A DNA stretch of 7,965 bases from RGIG426 sp045598065 (GTDB lineage: Bacteria > Bacillota > Clostridia > Oscillospirales > Acutalibacteraceae). This document shows positions 1 through 6,810 of this stretch, one piece after another. Numbering within the stretch: position 1 is the stretch's first letter; each line of letters opens with the position of its first letter. Under the pieces are notes generated by a model. That model worked only from the letters and a program-made list of their open reading frames with translations, did not search any database and was not told the origin of the DNA. Location: contig JAZLLJ010000064.1 of assembly GCA_045598065.1 (NCBI GenBank), positions 1-7,965 on the forward strand, written 5' to 3'. A program made the translations under genes and the position numbers.

Positions 1-1
1 C

Positions 2-205
2 GGCGTGGAGCATACCCACACCGACGGCACCTGCGTTTACACCGCTTGCGGTTTGCAGGAACACACCCACACCGCCGCGTGCCTGCAATGCGGCAAAGAA
101 GCGCACGTCCACAGTGATGCGTGCCACTACGCCTGCGGCAAGGTGGAACACCACCACACGAACGCCTGCTGTACGAAAGAAGAACACACCCACACGACGG
201 CGTGT
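2..205 (+). repeat. first cluster of C-x4-H-x-H-x3-C coding repeats (5 units, first one cut)
   Basis: Units end at Cys10, Cys26, Cys40, Cys55 and Cys67 of the visible protein. Complete units are CGLQEHTHTAAC, CGKEAHVHSDAC, CGKVEHHHTNAC and CTKEEHTHTTAC. Each spans exactly twelve residues from Cys to Cys, with two His in an H-x-H core, while linkers shrink from four to zero residues. The first unit begins outside the window, so more copies are likely upstream. The regular two-Cys/two-His content suggests a small metal-binding or disulfide-locked module; the sequence does not say which. Confidence 0.85.
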
Positions 206-3200
206 TATACCATCAGCGGTACGTATAACAGCAACAATTTACACCTGAACACCGGCGGCGTCACCATTAACAACGCTACCGCCGCCACCGTCAACGGTGT
301 CACGTTGTATTACGATTCCACCGCCGGTACGACCACCCGCTATCTTTACTACAAAATGGGTGATCAGTATTATCAGCTGTACTACGGCAACAACACCACG
401 AACCGCATCACCTATAACAACCGCAATACAATGCGGGACCTCGCCATTGCCAAAACTTGCACCAAATCCGAGCACACTCACGGCGACGGCAACTGTACCT
501 ACGGTTGCGGTCTGGTGGAGCATACCCACAACGACTTCTGCTATGCCTGCGGTTTAACAACCCACGCCCACGGCGACGGCAACTGCAACGCCAACGCCTG
601 TACCGACCCGACACACCACGTCCACACCGCCAACTGCCTCACCTGCGGCTTCGAGGCGGAACATGTCCACACCGCCGACTGCGCAAAAGTGCTGGTTTGC
701 GGCATTCCGGAACACACCCATACAAGCAGCTGCCACACCAACTCGACCAACAACTATCACTACGGCTTTGTAGCAAAATACGAGCAGGATATCTACGCCA
801 TTTGGCCGACTTACGAGGATTATACCACCTCGAAAAACGATTTGATCCCCACTTCCACCACGTCGCGCTACGCCAGTTTCACGTACAGTTGCGATGATGG
901 CGGCGGCGGTTCTTACGCTTCGCGCCGTGTCACGATGACCTCGGATATGTGCGATACTCGCGACGGCATCGCCATTGCTACGTTTAGTTCTACCACCAGC
1001 TCTACGCTGTATGACTTTACCTACTATTTTGAAAGCTTCACCCAAAGCGGTCCCGCCACCTCGACGCACGTTCAATACAATAACCGCTGGTACGATAAGA
1101 GCGACGTCTACTCTCAATCTCTTTACGGCACCAGTTCTCTGAGTGCCAAATCCATTACCGGTATGACCTCTGCCGGAACGAACGGCAGAAACCTTTACTA
1201 TACCCGTAACTCCTATACGTTGGATCTTTGTAACTACGACAACTCCGTTATCAGCGGACAGTCCTATTCCGTCAAGTTCGAGCAACCCATCGACTCGGTG
1301 ATCGACGTGGCAAACTACGTTCCGCCGTATCCGTCCACTTTGGAAGAAAACGCCTACGAATTCGTCGGCTGGTATACGACGGAAGGTCGCTACCCCGGTT
1401 CGGAATACAAACCGGGTATGACGATGCCGGCCGGCCCGGTGGCGCTGTATGCCAAGTGGGTGCCGCTGACGCACCACGTCCGCTTCTTCGAAACCTACGA
1501 CGATATGCTCGCTTACGAGGCATCCGTTGCGGCCGGAACACCGGACGAATCGCTCGTCTACGTGAAACCGACCGCGCCGGACGTGGAATACTCGATTGAA
1601 ACGAGCCACGGCAGCTACATCGGCTCGATTCCGAACCCGGATAAGTTGCGTGTAACGAACCCTGGCGGTTCTGCCACCGAATATGACTTCGGCGGTTGGT
1701 TCTTTATCCAAAACGGCTCGAAAAAAGCGTATACGCCGCTCGATATGCCGGTTACGCGCGATATGAACATCTTTGCCGACTGGGGCAGCCACAGCGCCCA
1801 GCCGTACGTGGTGCACTACGCACTGGATACGGCCGAAACCGACACGAATTACCTGCATCTCCTGCCTCGCGCCACCGCCACCTACGTCGATTTAACGCAA
1901 ACCGTCACCTACAATGACGATGACCGCACTTACGTGTGTCTCAAAGACGGCGAAAATTCCTACGGTTGGCACCGCGTTATCGCCAACGACACAATAGGCT
2001 ACGCCTACCAGGGTACCACCCGTACCTTCACCGCCAAAGCCGGTGAACCGTTCAACCAGTTGTACGAAGGCTTCAATAATCGCTTCTTCCCCACCATCTC
2101 CTCTCACTCCATCACCGTGGCATTCGAGGAAAGTTCGGTGGATCCGCGTATCAACACCTTTACCTTCCGCTACGTAGAAGTGCCGAATGTCTTGTACACT
2201 GTAAAATACATCAATTCCGACACCGGCGCGGTGCTGTCTTCTCCGAAGACCGTCACCACCACGTCGTCTGTTGTGACCGAGCGCTTTAAGGTGTTCTCCG
2301 GCTTCGTTCCGGATGCGTTCTATAAGCAATTGGTGCTCGCGGTCGCTCCCGATCCCGACCATCCGGGACAATGGATTTCCTCGCCTGACAACGTGATCAC
2401 CTTCTACTATTCCGAAAACACAAGTTCCGCTCGCTATACCGTCCACTTCCTGTTGCAGAAAAACGGCGAAGAGGCGCGCACGCTGACCGATGCCGACTAC
2501 GCGGTCAGTTTCGCGGCGGACGGCACCTACACCTTCTCGAATAAGTTTGAGGAATCCGGTTCGCGCGTGGACGGTGTTTCGGACAAAGACATCAACACCC
2601 AAATCAGCCCCATCGAGTTCGCCGGTTACGACTTGGTTGAAAACAGAGCGCTTGAAATCCGCGGCCAGCAAAACGGTACGTGGGCGCAAAGTTCGCCCAC
2701 CTACTCCGGCGGCAAATACACCATTTTGCCGGTTATGTACGGTACCGACTTGTTCCTCTTCTATCAGCGCGAGGAATACTCCTATAAAGTATATTATTTA
2801 TTGTATGGCACACCGGTTACTTCTGCCGACCTCGCTAACTATACCACTGTTGCCGCGGATACAAGTTCGCCGAAACGCGTGCTCGAGGACACCACCTCCG
2901 GTACAGCGCTGTTTGGCACGTCCTACACCGCCACCGCGCCGGAAATTCCGGGCTATACCTGCGTTACCAACAAAACCATTACCAAAGACATTACCCCGAG
3001 CGTGGAAAGCAACTATATCGTCTTCTTCTACACGCCGCTCCAATACACGGTACAGTACAAAGTGTGGAGAAAAGGTGGCGGTACGGTCAGCAACGGTAAC
3101 GAAACCTTCGCCGATGCCTCTTCCTTGTTAGGTTCTACCGCCACTGCATCCGCCGGCTTCACCTTCGCCGGCTGGTACGTGGACGAGGAATGCACCATCC

Positions 3201-3712
3201 CTGCCACCTACAACGCGGCAACAAACCCACAAGGTATGGGCATCACCTATGCAGATTCCACCAAAGCGATCATCGACGCCAAAGGTGCCTATGTCTTCCC
3301 GGATATAGCACACCTCACCGCCAACGGTACCGAGGGCTTCACGGGCAACATCTTCTATGCTAAATTCAACCCCGAATTCGGCGACTTGACTGTGCGCCGC
3401 GAAAACAGCGAAAACCAAGGCTTGGGCACACAGGTGTTCGTGTATGAAGTGAAAAACAACGAAACCGGCGACATAGTGACCATTACCATCGCCGGCGACG
3501 GCGAAGTCACCATTAAAGACATCGCGGTCGGCACCTACACGGTAACACAGATTAACGATTGGTCTCACCGCTGGACGGATGCGCCCAAGACCGCCACCGT
3601 CACCAGCTCTACCCCGGGCCTCGCGGTATTTGACACCGCCGCCGTCAACGAGAAATGGATTAACAGCAACAGCGCGGTCGTCAAGAATGTGAGAAACGCT
3701 GTAACCGAATGA
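2..3712 (+). CDS. giant secreted adhesin-like protein with Cys/His repeats, InlB/MucBP-like domains and Cna-B-like C-terminus (5' partial)
   Basis: The frame is open to the left edge, so start and signal peptide lie outside; 1235 residues are visible, numbered here from the codon at nt 5. Residues 1-67 and 152-243 hold eleven C-x4-H-x-H-x3-C units (one incomplete), separated by a Tyr/Asn/Thr-rich insert. Residues 244-410 are Ser/Thr/Tyr-rich and unassigned. InlB-type (Listeria-Bacteroides) repeats end near 485 (FVGWY...LYAKW) and 593 (FGGWF...FADW), with a third, expanded one around W1057. Stretches near 731-804, 811-925 and 926-1011 begin YTVKY, YTVHF and YKVYY and end in FYYSE-like strands, as MucBP domains do. 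Residues 1126-1228 (GDLTV...VGTYTVTQ) resemble a Cna-B/SpaA-type beta-sandwich. No LPXTG motif or C-terminal membrane segment follows. Surface adhesion or matrix function is inferred from the domains; ligand unknown. It is probably cotranscribed with the next gene. Confidence 0.88.
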   Translation, partial: GVEHTHTDGTCVYTACGLQEHTHTAACLQCGKEAHVHSDACHYACGKVEHHHTNACCTKEEHTHTTACYTISGTYNSNNLHLNTGGVTINNATAATVNGVTLYYDSTAGTTTRYLYYKMGDQYYQLYYGNNTTNRITYNNRNTMRDLAIAKTCTKSEHTHGDGNCTYGCGLVEHTHNDFCYACGLTTHAHGDGNCNANACTDPTHHVHTANCLTCGFEAEHVHTADCAKVLVCGIPEHTHTSSCHTNSTNNYHYGFVAKYEQDIYAIWPTYEDYTTSKNDLIPTSTTSRYASFTYSCDDGGGGSYASRRVTMTSDMCDTRDGIAIATFSSTTSSTLYDFTYYFESFTQSGPATSTHVQYNNRWYDKSDVYSQSLYGTSSLSAKSITGMTSAGTNGRNLYYTRNSYTLDLCNYDNSVISGQSYSVKFEQPIDSVIDVANYVPPYPSTLEENAYEFVGWYTTEGRYPGSEYKPGMTMPAGPVALYAKWVPLTHHVRFFETYDDMLAYEASVAAGTPDESLVYVKPTAPDVEYSIETSHGSYIGSIPNPDKLRVTNPGGSATEYDFGGWFFIQNGSKKAYTPLDMPVTRDMNIFADWGSHSAQPYVVHYALDTAETDTNYLHLLPRATATYVDLTQTVTYNDDDRTYVCLKDGENSYGWHRVIANDTIGYAYQGTTRTFTAKAGEPFNQLYEGFNNRFFPTISSHSITVAFEESSVDPRINTFTFRYVEVPNVLYTVKYINSDTGAVLSSPKTVTTTSSVVTERFKVFSGFVPDAFYKQLVLAVAPDPDHPGQWISSPDNVITFYYSENTSSARYTVHFLLQKNGEEARTLTDADYAVSFAADGTYTFSNKFEESGSRVDGVSDKDINTQISPIEFAGYDLVENRALEIRGQQNGTWAQSSPTYSGGKYTILPVMYGTDLFLFYQREEYSYKVYYLLYGTPVTSADLANYTTVAADTSSPKRVLEDTTSGTALFGTSYTATAPEIPGYTCVTNKTITKDITPSVESNYIVFFYTPLQYTVQYKVWRKGGGTVSNGNETFADASSLLGSTATASAGFTFAGWYVDEECTIPATYNAATNPQGMGITYADSTKAIIDAKGAYVFPDIAHLTANGTEGFTGNIFYAKFNPEFGDLTVRRENSENQGLGTQVFVYEVKNNETGDIVTITIAGDGEVTIKDIAVGTYTVTQINDWSHRWTDAPKTATVTSSTPGLAVFDTAAVNEKWINSNSAVVKNVRNAVTE
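458..733 (+). repeat. second cluster of C-x4/5-H-x-H-x3/4-C coding repeats (6 units)
   Basis: Units run Cys152-164, 168-179, 182-194, 199-211, 214-226 and 232-243 of the visible protein. Two units with GDGN before the last Cys have one extra residue there (x4). The fourth and fifth units have one extra residue before the H-x-H core. These are degenerate copies of the first cluster, separated from it by an 84-residue insert rich in Tyr, Asn and Thr. The lengthened variants fit an old, diverged array better than a recent tandem expansion. Confidence 0.83.
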
Positions 3713-3720
3713 AAGGAGGA
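3712..3720 (+). promoter_or_regulatory. Shine-Dalgarno that fixes a TTG start
   Basis: AAAGGAGGA begins on the last base of the adhesin stop codon. It lies 7 bases before the TTG at 3727 and covers or follows the in-frame ATG at 3709, so that ATG cannot use it. The gene therefore starts at TTG 3727, and its translation is probably coupled to termination of the adhesin. Confidence 0.85.
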
Positions 3721-3726
3721 TGCCCT

Positions 3727-4332
3727 TTGAAAACGAAATCGAATAAAATGCGGCTCCTCCTCATTCTTGTCACCGTGTTGGCCCTCGCCGCAGGAACAAC
3801 AGTCAGCGTGCTCGCGTATATGTTCCGTCACGCCGGCACCGACGCCACTTTGCAAACCGACGGCAAATTTGAGGTGTTAAACCCCACCGGCGCCGTGATT
3901 GAGGAATTCGATCCCGACACCGGTGTCAAATCCTCTATCGTGGGTAAAAACGGCGGTAACGGCGATTGCTACTTGCGCTTGAACCTGATTTCCTACTGGC
4001 AGGACGGCGACGGCAACGTAGTGATGCCCGGTGTTGTGGGCAAGCCGTCCAAACTGCCTGCCATCGACTACGATACCGGACACTGGCTCAAAGATCCGGA
4101 CAACGACATCTACTACTATAAAACCCCTGTCGCGGCAGGAGCCACCACCGAGGATTTGCTCAACCGCCCCATTACCCTTGCCATCGACACGTGGGATAAC
4201 GGGATGACCGTGTACCAGGTGGTAGAAATCTTCCAAGAAACCATCCAAGCTTCTCCCTCCGCCGCTGTGGTGGAGAGTTGGGGTATGAACGTGGGCGTGG
4301 ACGGACGGCTCAGTTTCCCTGCCACTCCGTAA
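3727..4332 (+). CDS. small SipW-type exported surface/fibre subunit
   Basis: A 201-residue protein starting at TTG. The N-terminus has basic residues (MKTKSNKMR) and a hydrophobic segment at about 9-30 containing AAGTT and ending SVLA before YMF, like the GT-x-AY/F end of SipW-dependent signal peptides; cleavage after Ala30 is likely. The mature part follows a pattern I recognise from small exported proteins of gut Firmicutes with such signals: DCYLRLNLISYWQD (80-93), then DYDTGHW and DIYYYKTPVAAGAT (127-140), then VYQVVEIFQETIQ and VVESWGMNV (162-189). That suggests a compact TasA/camelysin-like beta-sandwich. There is no C-terminal anchor. Lying 14 bases after the adhesin and sharing its terminator, it may be the minor subunit or adaptor that docks the adhesin to a fibre; this role is inference. 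Exact family needs profile search. Confidence 0.82.
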   Translation: MKTKSNKMRLLLILVTVLALAAGTTVSVLAYMFRHAGTDATLQTDGKFEVLNPTGAVIEEFDPDTGVKSSIVGKNGGNGDCYLRLNLISYWQDGDGNVVMPGVVGKPSKLPAIDYDTGHWLKDPDNDIYYYKTPVAAGATTEDLLNRPITLAIDTWDNGMTVYQVVEIFQETIQASPSAAVVESWGMNVGVDGRLSFPATP

Positions 4333-4336
4333 TACC

Positions 4337-4380
4337 AAAAAAAGAAAGTCCTTGATTGCATTGCAATCAAGGACTTTTTC
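4337..4380. terminator. bidirectional Rho-independent terminator between convergent units
   Basis: A perfect 16-base inverted repeat, AAAGTCCTTGATTGCA at 4345-4360 and its complement at 4362-4377, has one base between the arms. It is flanked by TTTTTC on the right and by an A-rich run at 4337-4347 that becomes a T-run on the minus strand. It lies 4 bases after the plus-strand stop and 6 bases past the minus-strand stop, so it should end both units. Confidence 0.93.
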
Positions 4381-4386
4381 TTATGC

Positions 4387-4968
4387 TTATTTTTCGTTTT
4401 TTAACGCTTCGATTTCCGCGCGAATAGTATCCAGTTCCTCTTGCTTTTTCCGCTGTCGCATATAGTGCGGCGCCTCAAACAACGCCACCGCTAACGCGAG
4501 CGTCACCACAATGCCGATGGGCGAGCGCACCACAGAGACAAGCTTTCCGACGCCTTTATAACTCTTTACCACTTTGCCCTTAACTTCTTTTTTAAGAATG
4601 GGCTGGTCATCGGTATTGTTTGCATCGCCGCGTGTAACAAAAGTGTCGCCGTTCACGATTTTCAATCGGTGAACCGTGGTGCCGCCGCCGTCGCAAAACA
4701 CAATCATATCGTCGACAGCGTAGGACTCCTCTTTATGGACAATAATCAAATCATCCACCGAGAGGGCCGGCTCCATACTGCCGGAAAGCACCACTGATGC
4801 GCCGTAACCAAACGGCATGGGCATCGAATCCCTTAAAACCAGCGTCGATTGCGCCACGTACAGGTCAACGCCGATTAGCGCCGCTATGCAAGATAGCAGC
4901 AAAAGCCGCAGCACGTTCAAGACAATGAGCAACGGTTTAGGCAGGTTCGACTTCGTCTTCGTCCTCAT
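4387..4968 (-). CDS. sipW: SipW-type signal peptidase I (second copy)
   Basis: A 193-residue membrane protease of the ER/archaeal-type (S26B) branch that includes Bacillus SipW. It has an N-terminal membrane helix at about 12-37, the catalytic serine in SGSMEP (Ser64), the His that replaces the bacterial Lys in TTVHRL (His100), the conserved acidic box RGDANNTDD (Asp115), and a second membrane helix at 145-163. A charged tail ends in AEIEALKNEK, likely a short coiled coil. The start at 4968 is chosen because AAGGAGG (4979-4985) is 10 bases upstream; the ATG at 4977 is only one base from it. The gene overlaps the stop region of the anchored TasA-like gene by 32 bases, so the two are probably translationally coupled. 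It should cleave SipW-type signals of neighbouring subunits; its preferred substrate is unknown. Confidence 0.92.
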   Translation of the reverse strand: MRTKTKSNLPKPLLIVLNVLRLLLLSCIAALIGVDLYVAQSTLVLRDSMPMPFGYGASVVLSGSMEPALSVDDLIIVHKEESYAVDDMIVFCDGGGTTVHRLKIVNGDTFVTRGDANNTDDQPILKKEVKGKVVKSYKGVGKLVSVVRSPIGIVVTLALAVALFEAPHYMRQRKKQEELDTIRAEIEALKNEK

Positions 4969-5872
4969 CGTCGTCATCCCTCCTTCGCGGAAGAATGAGC
5001 AGAATAATCAGTGTCATAAAGCTGACCACGGCCGCCGTCATCCACAACGTCAATTTCACGCTGTCGCCCATAATGGGCTTGCCGTGTTCGTTGTTACCGT
5101 GTGTCGGATTGGTGGGAGTGTCGCTGGTTTCGCCCGGATCGCTAACGTCATCTCCCATTTCGCTGACGTCGGAGATGGCGGAAGATTCGTCGTCGACCAT
5201 CGAGGTATCCGGCGTATCGTCATAGGTCGCGTAGGTGATGATTTCGATGGTCAAAGAAACGTCTTTGTCCACCGACGTGTTGCCGAGCATCGTATCAAAA
5301 TCGTCGTCCCCTTCAAAGGGCCACTCCCACAAAAGCTCATAACTGAAATAGCGTTTCCCACCCAGTGTCAGGCGATCGGTCACGCCGTCCAAATCGAGCA
5401 CGTCGGCATATTCGTTTTCACTGCCCACAAAATAGGTGCGGTCCATTCCCATCCACTTGGCTTTCACAGGGATTTTATACTCGTCATCCGAATACCAGGC
5501 TTTGACCGTCACCGAGCAATCCATATTTTTGGTGGTCGTGTTGTTGATGCGGAAATAATAACTGCCGTTCGTTCCGGGTGCCACAACTTTATCGTTGTCC
5601 GCCGAGCGAACGGTAACGTCGCCGCTTTCGTCGTAGGAGAGGCTGAAAATATCCACCGTCGCTTTATCCATCCACACCTTTTGCGAGTCGTTGGCAAAGA
5701 ACGGATCGCTCACGTCGGCGGCAGAAGCCACCTGCGCCGTCAAATCCAGTTCGGCGGTCACTTCTTTGGCAAGTGTCATCGCCACTACTTGCGCGCCTGC
5801 AAAATAGGACGTCAAACAGCAGATAGCCAAAACCGGCAAAATCTTCGGCAAAAGGCCACGGCGTTTTTTCAT
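4937..5872 (-). CDS. TasA-like subunit with C-terminal membrane anchor
   Basis: A 311-residue protein; the start at MKKRRG is set by AAGGAGG (5880-5886) 7 bases upstream. Signal peptide about 5-27, with an AGA cleavage-like site before Gln28 rather than the GT-x-AKY end of SipW-type signals. The ectodomain shares two signatures with the 234-residue neighbour: DKVVAPGTNG (94-103) and LLWEWPFEGDDDFDTMLG (180-197). These suggest related beta-sandwich subunits. An acidic Ser/Thr/Pro-rich linker (218-260) leads to KPIMGD (265-270), a membrane helix (about 274-295), RRR (296-298) and the acidic tail DDDDEDEDEVEPA. KPIMGD before a TM and RRR resembles a sortase signal with Thr replaced by Met; a plain membrane anchor is the safer reading. 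Likely the cell-attached base or adaptor of the polymer (inference). Confidence 0.87.
   Translation of the reverse strand: MKKRRGLLPKILPVLAICCLTSYFAGAQVVAMTLAKEVTAELDLTAQVASAADVSDPFFANDSQKVWMDKATVDIFSLSYDESGDVTVRSADNDKVVAPGTNGSYYFRINNTTTKNMDCSVTVKAWYSDDEYKIPVKAKWMGMDRTYFVGSENEYADVLDLDGVTDRLTLGGKRYFSYELLWEWPFEGDDDFDTMLGNTSVDKDVSLTIEIITYATYDDTPDTSMVDDESSAISDVSEMGDDVSDPGETSDTPTNPTHGNNEHGKPIMGDSVKLTLWMTAAVVSFMTLIILLILPRRRDDDDEDEDEVEPA
4979..4985 (-). promoter_or_regulatory. Shine-Dalgarno of the second signal peptidase, inside the anchor gene
   Basis: AAGGAGG is read as part of CGA AGG AGG, the three Arg codons after the membrane helix of the upstream protein. It is 10 bases before the ATG at 4968 and one base before the ATG at 4977, which decides the start in favour of 4968. 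Confidence 0.8.
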
Positions 5873-5966
5873 AAAATCCCCTCCTTTTTTGTAAAATAAA
5901 GGCATATAAAACAAGTTATCCGCTTTTGTCCGCGTTCTGTTAAAAAGCGCAGGCAAAAACGGACAG

Positions 5967-6022
5967 GTGGTCGCAACGTGACCACGTTATTCTCCGCCGC
6001 TCGCCACGTGAGCGGCGGAGAA
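5967..6022 (-). other. two adjacent hairpins between the TasA-like genes, possible leaky terminator or mRNA-stability element
   Basis: The leftward transcript first meets a perfect 13-bp GC-rich stem (5990-6002 with 6010-6022, TTCTCCGCCGCTC and complement, loop 7, possibly extended by two more pairs). It then meets a 6-bp stem GTGGTC/GACCAC (5967-5972 with 5980-5985). Six bases further on, the minus strand reads GTTTTTGCC, a short T-run. The first hairpin has no T-run directly after it. A second, exclusive pairing, AACGTG/CACGTT (5975-5988), overlaps the small stem. This suggests partial termination or a 3' stabiliser favouring the small subunit over the downstream genes. The rest of the 198-base spacer holds only the next gene's ribosome binding site and AT-rich DNA. 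Confidence 0.5.
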
Positions 6023-6070
6023 CACGTCTTTGTTAGGTTTTAGTCGTTAGACGTATCCGTTTCAATCGAA

Positions 6071-6775
6071 TCAGTCGATCTGAGTCACAGTCACGTCATA
6101 CGCAAGCGACACGGTCGCGGCATCTTCAAAGCTGGCAGCAGTCGCAGCGGCATCGCCGAGCTCGGTATCCAGCGCATCGTAGTCGGTGCCGGTGGCCGTC
6201 GCGGTAGCGCCGGTCTCAAACGGCCACTCCCAAGAAACGGCAACGTCCACGCTGTCCACAGCGGACAAATCGGTGTTCGGAGCAAAGTCAGCAGTCACGG
6301 CTTCGATAGCGTCCACAACGTCCGCTTCGAAATCGGCGGCAGAATCATAATCCAAACCGCAGAACGCATCGTCGTTCACTTTGATGATCAACGGGCAGTA
6401 GTAAGCACCACCGGCGATCCAGTTGTCACCCAGGTCGAACGCCACGTTCTCATAGGAAACGCGAACAGCAACTTCCGGAGTGCCGGTCAGACCGGCGGCA
6501 GAGATGTTGCCTTTGGTACCCGGGGCAACGACTTTGTCCGTATCCGAAGATTTCACGGACAGAGTGCCAGAATACGAGGTATCATCAGTAGCATACTCAG
6601 TTTTGAACAGTTCGGAGGTGGCGGTCACGGTGACACCGAATTTAGCAACGCGAGCAGTGTCAGCAACATCGCCGGAGGTTACGTATTTCGCAAAGGTGCC
6701 GGAGATGACACAAGCGGTCATCAGCACCGCCACGAGCAACAGAGAGGCAACGCGCATGGTTTTGTTCTTTTTCAT
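6071..6775 (-). CDS. TasA-like secreted subunit, candidate major fibre protein
   Basis: A 234-residue protein with start ATG 6775 and AAAGGAG (6785-6791) nine bases upstream. The N-terminus (MKKNKTMR, hydrophobic 9-29) ends in ISGTFAKY, the hallmark of SipW-dependent signal peptides, followed by DTARVAKFGVTV as in many clostridial exported proteins; cleavage after Ala29 is expected. The mature protein contains DKVVAPGTKG (80-89), SWEWPFE (181-187) and LDTELGDAA (202-210), shared with the anchored neighbour. It is very rich in Ala, Asp, Thr and Val, acidic, with only two Cys in the mature part (127 and 139), which could form a disulfide. It has no anchor. Small size, lack of anchor and a dedicated leader fit an abundant polymer subunit like TasA, camelysin or BsaA, but polymerisation is inferred. 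It lies directly downstream of a SipW-type peptidase. Confidence 0.9.
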   Translation of the reverse strand: MKKNKTMRVASLLLVAVLMTACVISGTFAKYVTSGDVADTARVAKFGVTVTATSELFKTEYATDDTSYSGTLSVKSSDTDKVVAPGTKGNISAAGLTGTPEVAVRVSYENVAFDLGDNWIAGGAYYCPLIIKVNDDAFCGLDYDSAADFEADVVDAIEAVTADFAPNTDLSAVDSVDVAVSWEWPFETGATATATGTDYDALDTELGDAAATAASFEDAATVSLAYDVTVTQID

Positions 6776-6777
6776 TT

Positions 6778-6793
6778 TGAAAGACTCCTTTCA
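6778..6793 (-). promoter_or_regulatory. hairpin enclosing the Shine-Dalgarno of the major TasA-like gene
   Basis: The minus strand reads TGAAAGGAGTCTTTCA: a 6-bp stem TGAAAG/CTTTCA closed by GAGT. It ends two bases before the ATG. The AAAGGAG core is half in the stem and half in the loop, so folding could limit ribosome access. The inverted repeat is exact; control by it is inference. Confidence 0.5.
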
Positions 6794-6810
6794 TATTTTT
6801 TGTTTTTCCC

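Noticed and set aside
2..733. CRISPR-like or DNA-level repeat array
   Set aside because: The periodicity is in protein sequence with variable codons and spacing; there are no identical direct DNA repeats with unique spacers.
554..1858. Long minus-strand open frame (434 codons) opposite the adhesin
   Set aside because: It is antisense to a gene with clear domains, is full of Val/Arg/Gly from the complement of biased codons, and has no ribosome site or recognisable motif.
4817..5899. Plus-strand open frame (360 codons) opposite the anchored TasA-like gene
   Set aside because: It is the mirror of a gene with signal peptide, TasA-like motifs and anchor; its His/Val/Arg-rich translation shows no domain and it lacks a ribosome site.
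5904..5932. Possible minus-strand promoter before the anchored gene (CGGACA, 17 bases, TTATAT)
   Set aside because: The -10 matches only 3 of 6 and lacks the key A at its second base; the -35 matches 4 of 6. Readthrough from the upstream promoter is simpler.
5873..5956. Longer N-terminus of the anchored TasA-like protein (start at 5956)
   Set aside because: It would add 28 residues before a normal MKKRR signal peptide, and only the start at 5872 has a well-placed ribosome site.
6707..6730. Lipoprotein-like Cys (LMTAC) in the signal of the small TasA-like protein
   Set aside because: The hydrophobic stretch continues past the Cys, Met stands at the -3 position of the box, and the GTFAKY end fits SipW-type cleavage better.
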